A DNA stretch of 64,000 bases from positions 186,001-250,000 of the forward strand of contig JADDTR010000011.1 of the NCBI GenBank assembly GCA_015345905.1, given 5' to 3'. This document shows, in pieces, positions 10,334-21,156 of the stretch. The translations under genes and the position numbers were made by a program. The notes under the pieces were generated by a model that did not search any database, was not told the origin of the DNA, and saw only the letters and a program-made list of their open reading frames with translations. This stretch comes from Aotearoamyces nothofagi (lineage: Eukaryota > Ascomycota > Leotiomycetes > Leotiales > Tympanidaceae). Each line of letters opens with the position of its first letter. The stretch's first letter is position 1.

Positions 10334-11917
10334 TCATGTTCCTTGGCACTTTGAACAGCTGCTACTGCCTTTACCAGCCTGCCAATCCATCTGCGTCTCA
10401 CAGAACAGCCCAGCCTTAAGAAACAACTCCTCCTTTATTCCCTCACAATTCAACTGCCAGCGGTCGATGCGCTTCCTATCCTTGCCCTCTGCAACCATAC
10501 TGACGCTATCTGAGATCTCAACGGTCTTGGCGTCCCAGTCTGAATCGTCGCAATGAAGGACTGAGTCCGCATCATTGGAATTTATCCACCTGTCGATGTG
10601 GTCACGGTCAACTGTGGCGGCGATATCTGCTTCGAATGACTCGCGATATCCATCGTCAGCAAACTCGCCAAAACCGGACTCTTGATCGATATCGTTTGAT
10701 ACGATACCAAGCTCTTTAGCTTGACATCGAGCTTCGTTGTACTCCTTCTCGGCCCTGATGATATCTCCAGTCGCTTCACGGGCATCCTGCACGAGCATCC
10801 GGTCGAATACGCTCTTGCCGTATGAGCAAATTCCTCTCTCCACTGCATAGCAATATCCCTGATACTGCTCATTATAATAGTCATCCCAATGGTCTAGCTT
10901 GTGCTGTGCATCTTGCAAAACAAAATGCTTTCTTTCCACATCCTTCAGAGCATTATGCCGGGCGGCCTCGCTTGCAGATGGTTCGAGAGGTGGCGGCCGT
11001 GGTCGTAAGGTATCGTTTCTTTGTCCACCCTGTCCTGACTGAGGGTATTCCGCATTAGAATCGACATTTTCCTCGATAGCCTCGAGGAGGCCACTTTCAG
11101 AGAGTAGGATTTGCCATGATCGGTAAAGCTGGGTTTTGGGAAGCTGAGCTTCTTCTCTCGTATCGTTAAGCTTCCTCTCCAGCTTTTCTTGTCGTGCTAT
11201 AAGAACTGTCATTTCTTTATGAAGGGCATCTAGGTGACTGTGGGCTGAATCATTTTCATTTCGAGGAATCGTGTTCTGAATTGATTGCTGAATTTGATTC
11301 CGTTTTTCGCCGATATTGTCAAGCTCGATCGACACTTTGTCGATTATCTTTTCGCATCGAAGAAGTATGTTCCATTGACGAACCATACGTTCCGATAATG
11401 AAACTGCAGTACTGAGTTCACCATTATGGTCTTCAAAGTTGAATACTTCTGGGTATGGGGCCGTCAAAGGGAACTGAGAGACATGTTCTTCGGCGTCCGT
11501 GTAGAATAGCACATCAGCTTCTGGAAGGTTGTTTGGATCCTCCGCAGTGTCTAAATTCTCTTGATCAACGATCTCTTCGACTGAGACGGGATCTTCAAGT
11601 GTCTGAGATGGAAATCCGAGAGCCAAGAATGTATTCGAAGTTAACGTTAGTTGATTTTGCAGATCCTGGATGGCTTTTTGTTTACTTTGATGGAAACTTG
11701 GGCTATGCTGCAACAGTATGATATCGGAAGTTTGTGTGTTTTGAGTCCATGCAATGGATTTTATTCCCTTAAAAACTCTTCCGTTGAGCGTTCGGTGAAA
11801 CCAGTTGCTCATTTTCGATACTCCGTAGGACAAGCAACTAACGGAGCTCATAAAGGGGTGTTGTATATTGTCAAGTATAGTGAGTTCAGTATCCAGTACA
11901 TTTGTCACCTTTTCCAC
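10334..11917 (-). CDS. Large coiled-coil protein, unknown function
   Basis: An uninterrupted frame of 527 residues, hydrophilic and acidic, without signal peptide or membrane span. Two regions have heptad-like charge patterns and should form coiled coils: about 185-265 (from SERMVRQWNILLRCEKIID to ARQEKLERKLND) and about 320-400. Proline-rich text (RPRPPPLEP) separates them. The tail contains SSCSKCQG. The first in-frame Met is used; starts at residues 23 or 36 (MSSVS, MSNWF) are equally possible. Similar lineage-restricted coiled-coil proteins are common in Leotiomycetes and Dothideomycetes, without known role. The neighbours give no hint. The frame's length makes it a good coding candidate, but identity is unknown. 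Confidence 0.6.
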   Translation of the reverse strand: MEKVTNVLDTELTILDNIQHPFMSSVSCLSYGVSKMSNWFHRTLNGRVFKGIKSIAWTQNTQTSDIILLQHSPSFHQSKQKAIQDLQNQLTLTSNTFLALGFPSQTLEDPVSVEEIVDQENLDTAEDPNNLPEADVLFYTDAEEHVSQFPLTAPYPEVFNFEDHNGELSTAVSLSERMVRQWNILLRCEKIIDKVSIELDNIGEKRNQIQQSIQNTIPRNENDSAHSHLDALHKEMTVLIARQEKLERKLNDTREEAQLPKTQLYRSWQILLSESGLLEAIEENVDSNAEYPQSGQGGQRNDTLRPRPPPLEPSASEAARHNALKDVERKHFVLQDAQHKLDHWDDYYNEQYQGYCYAVERGICSYGKSVFDRMLVQDAREATGDIIRAEKEYNEARCQAKELGIVSNDIDQESGFGEFADDGYRESFEADIAATVDRDHIDRWINSNDADSVLHCDDSDWDAKTVEISDSVSMVAEGKDRKRIDRWQLNCEGIKEELFLKAGLFCETQMDWQAGKGSSSCSKCQGT

Positions 11918-13373
11918 TGTATATCCCTAGGCAGTAAGCATTTTAAAGTCGTCAAAATTTCAAAAGATTTTGCAGGCATGGAAGGTTGAACGCTGTCATG
12001 TAAAGAACAAAGAATGGGTCAGTATACGATATTTAAATTTCTGCTCTTTCCCTCACCGATCAGTGCTTTCTTTGTTTTAATTCCAAGATAAATGTAAGAT
12101 TTCTTTGTTAGTTACAACGAGCACCTCCCTTGTACCTTTATCGGCTCTCTTCGACTCTATTTTCGAGTATACCAGTGGAAGGGATGCAGAGGATATCAAA
12201 CCTATGAAGACAACACCTTCTATATTATATTAAATGTTATCCCTTTAAGAAACGGCAATGTTTAAAATCATATTTCCTTTTCATATATTATTCCAAGATG
12301 CATCTTCCTCAATTTATACATTAGCCTAAGCATTTCCTAAGACTTTCGCTATGGCTTCCACTAAGCCAACTATTTCAATAAATAAAGCTTCATCTGTCGT
12401 ATCCGAGACAAGCAAACTGATGGCAAAGAAGCTTCCGTCAGCATCTATAGTTGTGAAGCGTCACGTGGCTATTTCACACAAAGGTTTACAGATGACCCTG
12501 TTCCGCAAGGGTCAGCCGTTTCGTACGCAGCCGCAGTTGGCCGAAACATTGATGGAAGTATCATTTATCAGGCTCCTGAAACTTATCGACGACCATACTC
12601 ACCCTCGGTAGCTTTGGAAATTCAAGGGAGCATATACGGTGACACCCCCAGGCCGGCTAATCACATAAAACAGATAGGAAGGAGTCAGAATGAGACAAGA
12701 ATAACGACGTGGTCAGCAGGAGAGAATTTCTGATGGTGAAGGAAGAATCACTACAATATATACTATACTTTATTTATCCACGCCCTGGCGCCCTCTGCAA
12801 CGCCTATGTACGTCGCAGAAAATTCATGCATGCACGGCACCGTCTCCTTTCTACTTAAAAGGACTTAAAATTGGCAATACAAGACTTAATGAAAGACCTC
12901 TACATGACAGGAAAATATCTCAAAATCGCTTTACCCATTTTCTTCATTCCGCATATCCTGCTAACGTACCTAGCAACTTGATAATCAATTAGGTACCTCC
13001 ATTTACCTGGTCGCTTGGAAGCAGGGTGTATGTAGTGTTGATGAAGGACTTGTGAATACATACGGAGGATTAGCTGTAGTGATATGTTCATTGCTAAACG
13101 AGTTCCGAAACATCCAGTCGGTTATGGCGTTCTATTGATTGCAATGCTTCTAGTGTGCAGTTTCTTTTGCATGCTCTTCTTCTTTAGGTTGAACTCAGGC
13201 TGAGAATTGGGGTAGAAATTCAGGGAAGAGAGATTATAAATATTAAAACGGCCAGGATAACTAAACATCATATTAGGTGCTGATCATCCAGAAATCCAAT
13301 CTAGAGGAAAGGATCTCATCATAAAAGAAGTTTCCCTTCTTTTTTAACTTTCTTTCTTTTGATCATTTTAAGT
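11918..13373. other. Intergenic, AT-rich, one doubtful small frame
   Basis: About 1.45 kb. Parts near 12200-12330 and 13190-13370 are AT-rich. Apart from the doubtful frame at 12351 nothing coding or structural was recognised. Confidence 0.55.
12351..12611 (+). CDS. Doubtful small open frame
   Basis: An 86-residue basic frame beginning MASTKPTISINKASS. It has no recognisable domain, signal peptide or repeat, and sits in AT-rich spacer DNA. Listed only because the start context is plausible; it may well be chance. Confidence 0.2.
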   Translation: MASTKPTISINKASSVVSETSKLMAKKLPSASIVVKRHVAISHKGLQMTLFRKGQPFRTQPQLAETLMEVSFIRLLKLIDDHTHPR

Positions 13374-15625
13374 CTACCATGGAAATTCCGTCCCCATATC
13401 AGCCTGGGTGCCTGCAAGCTGTGTGTAAATCTGATCTAGAATTTGGCCCTCCATTTCTTCACCAACAGGTATCGTTTCCATTGATGGATAGAATCGATTG
13501 AGTACACCCAAGAACCTTTTTGCAACTTGGTTGTGCGTGACGACTGAGCCAAGTATTCGTTTTGCAGTTTCAATGTCCCCATACCATGAGTTAGCTTCTG
13601 GAGATTCTGGTTCCATCACCATCGCAATTATAGGGATTAGGCTCGCTTGGAATAGATGATATCTAGTTCAAGTCAACGGATGCTTACCTTTAATAGAGTG
13701 TCATGCTTAAATGCTAGCACTGGTTGAATGCACTTACAAGGCATACCAGTCACCTAAAGGGCTGAATAGATGACACGAGAAATACTCATCAATCGAGGTA
13801 ATCGAGATATGAGCGTATTCTAAGCACATATGTCTGCACTTTTTCTGCCCTTCAGTGTCAGTCTCTGCAGCGAAAATATTTCCCGTTTTCTCGTTAGCCC
13901 ATCGAAGAAGGATTGGGCCAAGCAGTAGAATGCGAAAGTTTTGAACGCGCCAGAACAAGCGATTGCGGGCGAGGGGCAGCCAGTCCAATGTCTCGAAGGA
14001 TTGATTATCTTCTTGAAGGTATGATGGAAGAGTCATAAGCCAATTGCTTAATTCGGCATTCATCGTAAGCACTTCCTCTATAGGAAGGTCGGGATCTGAA
14101 AGTCGACGGATATACATCGGATTGGCCAACCTATGAAACTTCAACTGTGACAACAGACTTGAGTACAGAGTTGGTTCAGCCATTTCGGGGGGGATGCGAG
14201 TTGTAGAGGGTGTTAAAAACTGCGGTTTACTTAGTCAGTCTAAATCATATAATGCAGAGCAAGAACAGTACCTCATCATGCACATTCAATGGCTCGTTAA
14301 TATCCATTATCTCGGGCCCTGGTAACATAATTGGTCGACCAAGGGTAATACAAGATCCGCTTTCAAAAATGAAGACACACCACCAGACTCTTCGTCTCAT
14401 CTCTCTATCTAAGAGACTTATCTTCCAGTCTGGGAACTCTCTATGAAGACCAAGACTTATGGCAATCCTCAAAGCGAGGCCAGTATAATTCCAGCCCGTG
14501 TTCGGCCGGTTACATCGTTGTGTATGATTGCCCAACAATACTAGTGCTTGCACCATCGTTAGATTTCCGGATGTAAAGGCAGCGCCAGGGTCTTGCAATC
14601 CAACTCCCAAAATATCATCTGTCATATCATGCCCTAGAGTCCATGCTCCAATAGCGAGTACAGTGTTCAAAAGTAGCGACCAAGCACTACCGCCGGGCTT
14701 CGGAATAACTTCATTGTATTGGGCTCGGAATGTGGCTTCGTGGATAACGGGATACACTGTATGGTAATGATAAAAGTAGGCGTCAATTAATGATGTTGTA
14801 AGCTGTCGACGATTTGAGGGCTGAATTAATAAATTCCATGAATCATAGAGCATTGATTTATCGGCTTCTTGGTCTCCAGCTACATTCGAGATGGGATATT
14901 CAAATTTCCATCCATTACGATGTAAAGAACGGAGAAGGGCAACATTTGCAGAAGAGCCTAGTTTTGTATTAACCTCCATTACTTAAAAGCTAGTACCTGT
15001 GCTTACCCATAAATCCAGCTCCTTGCGGGTCCACAGAAAGAGCAGCCATTCCATCTGTAATCCGAATACTTGAGTTTTGTTGTTCTGCCCATTCAAACCC
15101 ATTGGATTTTTCTGGCAGAGCATCAGTAGAACTCTTCAGAAGCTTAGTTTGAGTTAATTTTGATTTGACTCTTGGGGATGGTTCTGTGCTGTCCGGAATG
15201 CTCCATGTACTGAAGCCTGGTGACGTTGATTCTGGCGTCGAAAGAGACTCTAAATCTACTCCAGGAAGCAATTCCGCACACTTGGCTTCGAGCGTCTTAA
15301 CGCGAGCTTCAAGTGATGTGACATATCTAAACCCCAGTTTAGTTCGAGGTCATTCATTATAAGCGACTCTTGTTCACTCACTCGCGAGTAAGGGGACTAC
15401 GGGTCACTTTTGCGCTGTAGATGCATGCCTTTCCGTGCTTCACGCAGTAAGCACAATGAGGGCGCTCTTTTGAACACTGTCTATGTCAATACAGCACTCT
15501 ACATGATAGGTCCTCGTTGGGCAGCACTTACTCGAAACTTCCGAAGTCTGCACTCGTCGCACTTGAATGCGCTGTAAGTAAAGGGACGAAGGACTAGGGC
15601 GAGTACGACTCACTGCACTATTCAT
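13374..15625 (-). CDS. Zn2Cys6 (Gal4-type) transcription factor with fungal_trans domain
   Basis: Nuclear regulator of 637 residues built from seven exons: 15625-15614, 15561-15532, 15476-15382, 15326-15007, 14957-14272, 14219-13738, 13662-13374. The zinc cluster is spread over the first three exons: CDECRLRKFR, then CSKERPHCAYC and VKHGKAC, which gives CX2CX6CX6CX2CX6C. A short coiled coil follows (EYVTSLEARVKTLEAKC). The middle domain shows YFYHYHTVYPVIHEATF, RIAISLGLHREF and REMRRRVWWCVF, the hallmarks of fungal_trans. Frame forces an AAG acceptor for exon 2; the more usual CAG ten bases earlier breaks the frame. The layout recalls Gal4/Lac9-like regulators; targets are unknown. TRP4 follows on the same strand 0.5 kb upstream, with no evidence that it is regulated by this protein. 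Confidence 0.85.
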
Positions 15626-16154
15626 GATGCAGGAACTTGTCAGTCGAACTGGATTTATTCTTAAATGTCACATTCTTCCATGATATAACTGTGAAGCTTA
15701 GTTGTGCTCTGCGGGTCGATCGGCGGCTAGGACAGAGACCCTTGACCTGGACGCTCTCTCCAGCTTTGTCAGAACGTCTATTTAAGTCACCACGTGACTC
15801 TTCCTTCGCAATGCAATGGGAACCCGGAAAAAGCTCTGGAGGAATAGAATAGCTGGGGGGCCCAAATGCGAGGTTTTCGAAATGGCAATTGGCAGGCAGT
15901 TGCACGTGGTTCAGCAAACGCTAGCCGGATGGGGCACAAAACTCCGGACTGATAAAATGCCTTCAAGTAGTAATTTATCAGACGCTAGGAAAGCAACATC
16001 AGAGCACCACCTCTTTAAGGACTATAGGCGATTGATGCATATAGCTACTTGCATTTCAATGCCGTTACGGCTGCTAACATAGACTTTTGCGTTGACCAGA
16101 ACAGACTCTGTCTGTGGCAGTAGACGGACGGCCTTATCCCGAGCCTTTTGCCTT
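15626..16154. other. Spacer between TRP4 and the zinc-cluster regulator
   Basis: About 530 bp holding the regulator's promoter and the TRP4 3' region. One CACGTG site lies near 15791. No other feature was recognised. Confidence 0.5.
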
Positions 16155-17462
16155 TTAGACGCCTTCAAAGCTGTTACTTACTTCTACAAAGTGCCTCCAT
16201 TGCTTCCAAGCCTCCCCACTTTCTACAGCCCATCTCGCTCTCCTTACACCCTCCTTCCATCTCCCACCTCCAGGGCCCCTCTCTGTGATGACTTTTCCAT
16301 CATCTCCATGACCCATATCACTGCTATCTGCCTCGCAAACACCCGAAACGACGAACAACGCAGCCGTGTTCATAAGGACAAAGTGAAGGATCGGATCATC
16401 CCTAGGTAGTTTATTCTGTAGCAATTTTATGAGTATTTCGGCATTCTCATGAGGCTCTTTGCCTGGAGAGACATCCGCGAGAGGATGTGCTGGAAGGCCA
16501 AAATCAGTAGCTGAGACTGTGAACGCCTCAATGTCTACTTCTTGAACCACATCATTGGTACCAGTAGAGCCCTCTCGCTCCTTCAGCATCCAACAGTAAG
16601 TTCGGCCAGCACAACTGATTTCATCCAGATCTTCCTCACCACAAGCAATCAGAGCTTTCTTTGCTCCGGTCATCCTCAAGGCCTCGGCAAAGACTGGTCC
16701 AATATCACGTCTAGCAACACCAAGAAGCCTTGCCTCGATCAGACCTTCAACTGGGTTTGCCAATGGTCCTAAGAGGTTGAAGATTGTCCTCCATCCCAAC
16801 TCTTTTCTGATAGGTGCGACGTATCTCATACCCGGATGGAATACAGGTGCAAAAAGAAAAGCATAATTGCTCGTCTCGTAGACTTTTGCAATGGTCTCAG
16901 GCGTGATCGCCATCAAGTCTGGCGGAGTGGGTAAGGTAGACTTGAGTAAATCAGCCGAACCTGATTTTGAGGTTGAAGCCCGATTTCCATGCTTGCTGAC
17001 GAGTAATAGTGAAGAAGCCAAAATAGATGACGTTGTAGAAATGTTAAAAGTATGATGGGAATCTCCACCAGTACCAACAATGTCGCACTGTCAAAATTAG
17101 TATTGCGGCCAAGAATTCAATCATGTCTCACTCACAAGTCCTCCTTCGTATTTACCCTCTGTCCTTCCTTTCCTCTTCACAACTGCCATCAAGCTTTCCT
17201 TATCGATTGGAGCAGCCGCTTGCCGCATAGATTCGGCACATTTTGCAATAACATCAGCCTTCACATCCCAGCCCGTAAAATGAAGGCATGTCAACAGTGC
17301 CCCTGTTTGGACAGGGCTCAATTGATCAGTGAAGATATGCGCGATGGCGAAGGCAATCTCCTCGGCCGTTACACGTGATTCGCGTGGTGAGGGCCACAAG
17401 CGTCTCAGCAGGGGAGTAATCGATATGTTCTGCGGAGCACTTGGCTCAACATCTTGCACCAT
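16155..17462 (-). CDS. TRP4: Anthranilate phosphoribosyltransferase
   Basis: Second step of tryptophan synthesis: transfers phosphoribose from PRPP to anthranilate; cytosol. Exons 17462-17136 and 17087-16155 (GTGAGT/CAG, 48-bp intron) give 419 residues, as in other fungal enzymes. The N-terminal helical domain has the QTGALLTCLHFTGWD segment. The PRPP loop CDIVGTGGDSHHTFN begins right after the intron; KHGNRASTSKSGSADLL and the anthranilate-pocket stretch NYAFLFAPVFHPGMRY follow. The FNLLGPLANP segment and the metal-binding EEDLDEIS are also present. The C-terminal part carries low-complexity insertions usual in fungi. Gene is divergent from the uL10m gene, sharing 289 bp. Confidence 0.95.
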
Positions 17463-17751
17463 GATTTTGTCGGATTAACTATTAACCATGGGGAAAGAAG
17501 AGATGGTGCTTCGGATACGGAGGTTCTCTGTCCCGTAATGTGGTACTGATAGAGTAAAAATGTTCTTCGTTGTGGGAGTCATTGGGAGGTGTCGGGACCG
17601 TTTTGGCCTCAGGCATACGCCGCTCTCGTCTTGACCGAAAATGTTCCGAGTACGATTCAAGTAGACAATTTCCCCGGCGATTCGATAGTGAGCTTACAAG
17701 AGTCTTTACTGAGTGAAACGTCAATTGAGCTGACTATTTGCATTAGATATC
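17463..17751. promoter_or_regulatory. Shared divergent promoter TRP4 / uL10m
   Basis: The two start codons are only 289 bp apart on opposite strands, so both promoters lie here. I see no clear TATA box. Co-regulation is inference only. Confidence 0.45.
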
Positions 17752-18738
17752 ATGCCAGCTGCAAGAATTCAAACGCCCTCGAGGGTGATTCGTTCAATCT
17801 TACGGCTGAAACGCACGTATATACCTCCAAGGTATCGACAGTATGCTACCGCAGCTACAGTTATCTCTTCGACCTCAATTGGGCAATCAATACACTCCCC
17901 TCCTCCAATTGCACACTATCCGAGCACCCAGCCACCATCCTTCAAACCTCCTGAGTTCCGCAAATCACAACTCCTCCGACAATATGCTTCGCTCCTACGC
18001 TCCACCCCCCTCATGCTCATTTTCCAGCATAACAACCTTAAATCTAATGAATGGGTGAGCATACGCCGTGAATTAGTCAAGGCTTTGCAAAAGGTCGATG
18101 AGACTAGGGCAGCAGCGGGACAGCCGTATGAGGACTTAGCCAGTGGGATTAGGCTCCAGATCATCCAGACTGGCATATTTGCGGCTGCGTTAAGAGCAGT
18201 GGAATACTATCCGGCAGAGCCGCCATCTGATGGGTTGACACATATTCTTTCACAAAATGTTCATGATGCAGTTGTTGACCGCAAAACTTCGCATGCGCTA
18301 GCTCCCCTCCTATCTGGACCGCTCGTGCTACTCACCTTCCCTACTGTCTCTCCACAACATCTGGCTGCTGCGCTTTCGATACTGTCACCAAGTGCACCAA
18401 CATTCCCTGCACCCACACGAAGGATGAACCCCGGGTGGCATGATAACGCTGTGCAGACCGGGTTACAGAAGCTCATGTTAATGGGTGCGCGAGTAGAAGG
18501 GAAAGTTTTCGATGTCGACGGTACGAAATGGGTTGGTGGAATCCAGGGAGGCTTGGAGGGTCTGAGGGGACAACTTGTTGCAATGTTACAGCGCGTCGGA
18601 GCAGGAGTTACAAATACATTAGAGAGTGCAGCGAAAAATCTGTACTTTACGGTTGAGAGTAGGAGGACGATGCTGGAGGATGAGGGAAAGGGAACAGCTA
18701 AAGACGAAGTGTCGAAAGATGAGACGAAAGCGGAATAA
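17752..18738 (+). CDS. MRPL11: Mitochondrial large-subunit ribosomal protein uL10m
   Basis: Mitoribosomal stalk-base protein of the large subunit. Single exon, 328 residues. The first 35 residues are rich in Arg, Ser and Ala without acids (RVIRSILRLKRTYIPPRYR), a typical mitochondrial presequence. The body has the uL10 pattern: EFRKSQLLRQYASLL, then PLMLIFQHNNLKSNEW, the helix IRRELVKAL, and GPLVLLTF preceding a C-terminal extension. The tail is Lys/Glu-rich. Length and order fit the fungal Mrpl11/uL10m family. It converges on the PLC gene with 144 bp between stops. Confidence 0.85.
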   Translation: MPAARIQTPSRVIRSILRLKRTYIPPRYRQYATAATVISSTSIGQSIHSPPPIAHYPSTQPPSFKPPEFRKSQLLRQYASLLRSTPLMLIFQHNNLKSNEWVSIRRELVKALQKVDETRAAAGQPYEDLASGIRLQIIQTGIFAAALRAVEYYPAEPPSDGLTHILSQNVHDAVVDRKTSHALAPLLSGPLVLLTFPTVSPQHLAAALSILSPSAPTFPAPTRRMNPGWHDNAVQTGLQKLMLMGARVEGKVFDVDGTKWVGGIQGGLEGLRGQLVAMLQRVGAGVTNTLESAAKNLYFTVESRRTMLEDEGKGTAKDEVSKDETKAE

Positions 18739-18882
18739 CGTCGTAAGCTAGATGTATTATACTGTATGGTGCGGACTTGGACCTGGCTCGAATGTGTATC
18801 ACTTCAACAGGAGATTCGTTCCCATTGCTCATTATGCCAGCGTTGCTTCGTTAATTCATCTCTAAATCTAGATGGTATCTTT

Positions 18883-20373
18883 CTATTGTCTTTTCTCTCT
18901 CATTTCCAGCTTCGCGTTGTGTCCCACGATGCATCTCACAAGATCCCAATCTCCATTACTTCCAACGAAATCGCAGACCACGATTCCCGTACTACCATCG
19001 CCAATTGCCTTTCGGCATTGGCCTCCATCATATCCTCCAATAGCGTCAGGTTCGTTATGCCGTCGGCAAAGGTAGTCAATGACGGACGGGTTGACTTTTG
19101 CCGCAATCCTATCAGGCCAGCATCTCGGGCTAAAGAAGTTTGACGCACTTAGGAAGTTAAAAAACAACGGTTGTCTTGAAGCTTCTAGTACAGCAGCTCT
19201 TGGGTCCCCAGGTAGAACGCATACGGATTGTGCTGCACGTTCTAGATGTGCGTGGCAGTATTTGACTTTCTTCTCTATATTGACTGCCTCCTCAACTTCA
19301 TAGAAATCTTGAACTCGGATCTCACCGCTTGTACATAGCCCATCTTCACAGTTGTCAGGCCAGCTCTCGGCATCAATACACCAGCCAGTACCGGAGTTTT
19401 CCCTTGTCAGGGAGTCGTGAAGCCCGAAGCGTCGAATAAGAACTATCTTTTTACGCGCTTCGCCAAGCGTTGGGATTCTATTTTGTGTAAACCATCGGTT
19501 GTGGTCGTTTGCGTAATGATCGTGTAGGATTTTGCTTAGGTGCTGATCGGTAGCCTTACCAATTCCTTCGCGCTTCACAGACATGACGATCGTTTCTGTC
19601 GGGTTTCTATCCAAAAACCCAAGGGCATCATTTACCACGTCGCGAAAATACTTAGTACCAGTGAGAGAGATTGGAAATGCACTGTGAACAAGGATGAGAC
19701 CATCCTTGGAAGGATTATCGGGGCTTTCTGGCTGTACTCTAATGTCGAAGAATCGTACGCCATTATCGAGCTGCTCTCTGGGAGTTACCGTTTGACATCT
19801 CACTGATGGGAGAGCCTTGTAGCAAGTTGGAGAGTTGTGCGTTCCTGGTATGCTCAGCGCGGACAGAGGAGACTCGTCCCTCAGATTGCTCATCCATGAC
19901 TCGAGTTTCGCAGATGAAAAGAGGGATATGTATGAAGACTTTGGAAGAAAGATTGCAGTATATTCGGAACGAGGGTTCGGCGATAAAGGAGTCAACACAG
20001 TTGATCGAGAAGATGGAGTCGGGGTATCGAATCTATATCGTTGACCTTCGGATTCGAAAGTGAGTCGCATAATCTCGTTCGGACTATGTACACAGGTCGA
20101 AATATCGGTAGTCTTAGCTTCATACGGGGCAATAGGAATGGAGACATCTTGGTGATTAAAACTCTCAGAGTGAGTAGCAAGTTGACGTGATGAAGGGGAT
20201 GTTATGTTGCTCATAAGAGCAGAGGCGTTGCTGGTAAAATAGGATAAAACGCCACGAGCTGAGCGCCCTGCAGCTTCATATCGTTCAACCAGCTTCAGCT
20301 CTATTGGGGTTGAAGTAAGATTCCGTATAGTCAATGGCGGAACTGCCATGTTTGTAGCATTATGTAACACCAA
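18883..20373 (-). CDS. PI-specific phospholipase C X-domain protein
   Basis: Single-exon frame of 496 residues. The catalytic X domain (about residues 165-460) begins LSIPGTHNSPT, with the first catalytic His; the second lies in GLILVHSAFPI. FDIRVQ holds the acid/metal site and ETIVMSVKREG the following strand. There is no Y, C2 or PH domain, so it is the short, bacterial-like, metal-independent type that cleaves phosphatidylinositol or GPI. The N-terminal 160 residues hold a lectin-like or beta-rich region with no clear family. No signal peptide. A second ATG (MAVPPLTI) eight codons in is equally likely as start. Role in the fungus is unknown. Confidence 0.82.
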   Translation of the reverse strand: MVLHNATNMAVPPLTIRNLTSTPIELKLVERYEAAGRSARGVLSYFTSNASALMSNITSPSSRQLATHSESFNHQDVSIPIAPYEAKTTDISTCVHSPNEIMRLTFESEGQRYRFDTPTPSSRSTVLTPLSPNPRSEYTAIFLPKSSYISLFSSAKLESWMSNLRDESPLSALSIPGTHNSPTCYKALPSVRCQTVTPREQLDNGVRFFDIRVQPESPDNPSKDGLILVHSAFPISLTGTKYFRDVVNDALGFLDRNPTETIVMSVKREGIGKATDQHLSKILHDHYANDHNRWFTQNRIPTLGEARKKIVLIRRFGLHDSLTRENSGTGWCIDAESWPDNCEDGLCTSGEIRVQDFYEVEEAVNIEKKVKYCHAHLERAAQSVCVLPGDPRAAVLEASRQPLFFNFLSASNFFSPRCWPDRIAAKVNPSVIDYLCRRHNEPDAIGGYDGGQCRKAIGDGSTGIVVCDFVGSNGDWDLVRCIVGHNAKLEMREKRQ

Positions 20374-21028
20374 GCAAAAAGAAAATTTATCAAGTAGGTG
20401 TCGTCATGAGTGATGTTTAAAGTTGTTCCAGAAAATGGAACAATCCCCGTTATGTATCAAGATTACCGCAACAAATTTTGAAGCTACTGCGTTGGCAGCA
20501 AGCTGCCAGCGACGCGTATTCTCTAACGCCGACGCGCCTAAGGTTCGTTTCGGCTATTATTTTCCTGACGCCGGAGAGTAACAGGTGCATCTTTCAAGTG
20601 TAGGATATTAAATAGAAAATGTAAAAGGATAATAGGAATGGTAATTGCTGATTTTGATTTAAAGACATCTAAATTATAAGCCGGTGCTTGATGTCGGAAA
20701 TTATGTTAGTTGTTATTATTCAAATTTATTAAATATTATCTCGAAGTTATTAATTTAAAGACAATGTATTTGCCCGAATGATTTACCCAACTTATATAAC
20801 AACGACTATGTGTAAAAGTAATTAGTAATATGGTCTATTAAATATAATGATAAATATATATGGAGTTAGAGCTTGAATGGATTATATAGGAGCCCTACTT
20901 CTATAACGTATCGTCTTATAAATTACCTATAATATCCTCTTTCTGGGGCGCTAGTAGAAATTTACTTTGTGGGTCTCATATAGCGAGATAAGCAAAAGTA
21001 CTCCAACAACAACAGCATCTAGCTTAAC
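20374..21028. other. AT-rich spacer upstream of the tRNA gene
   Basis: About 650 bp; 20580-20950 is strongly AT-rich with many TA steps, resembling RIP-degraded or simply unselected DNA. No terminal repeats or frames were recognised. Confidence 0.55.
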
Positions 21029-21035
21029 AGCAATT

Positions 21036-21046
21036 TGGCGCAGCGG
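21036..21046 (+). promoter_or_regulatory. A box of the initiator tRNA gene
   Basis: TGGCGCAGCGG covers the conserved Pol III A box and lies wholly in the first exon, so the insert does not disturb it. Confidence 0.75.
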
Positions 21047-21051
21047 AAGCG

Positions 21052-21118
21052 GTAAGATACACTTCCTTCAACTACAAAGTTGAAATCACCAAATACAAAA
21101 TACTAATTCCTCAATTAG
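21052..21118 (+). other. Spliceosomal-type intron inside the tRNA gene
   Basis: Begins GTAAGA, ends TTAG, and carries TACTAAT at 21101-21107, whose branch adenine would be 12 nt before the AG: the three signals of a fungal spliceosomal intron, at usual spacing and length. It can also fold: GGAAG of the D-loop pairs with CTTCC at 21062-21066, and TTCAAC/GTTGAA (21067-21084) forms a six-pair hairpin. Canonical tRNA introns lie between nucleotides 37 and 38; this one does not. Whether spliceosome or tRNA endonuclease removes it cannot be read from DNA. Confidence 0.75.
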
Positions 21119-21145
21119 CGCCGGGCTCATAACCCGGAGGTCCCT

Positions 21146-21156
21146 GGATCGAAACC
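21146..21156 (+). promoter_or_regulatory. B box of the initiator tRNA gene
   Basis: GGATCGAAACC fits the B box in its initiator form (A54, A60). It lies in exon 2; the insert moves it 67 bp further from the A box, within the range Pol III tolerates for intron-bearing tRNA genes. Confidence 0.75.

Noticed and set aside
13374-17462. The zinc-cluster regulator as pathway regulator of TRP4
   Set aside because: They are neighbours in tandem, but amino-acid synthesis in fungi is usually under Gcn4/CpcA control and nothing in the sequence ties the two.
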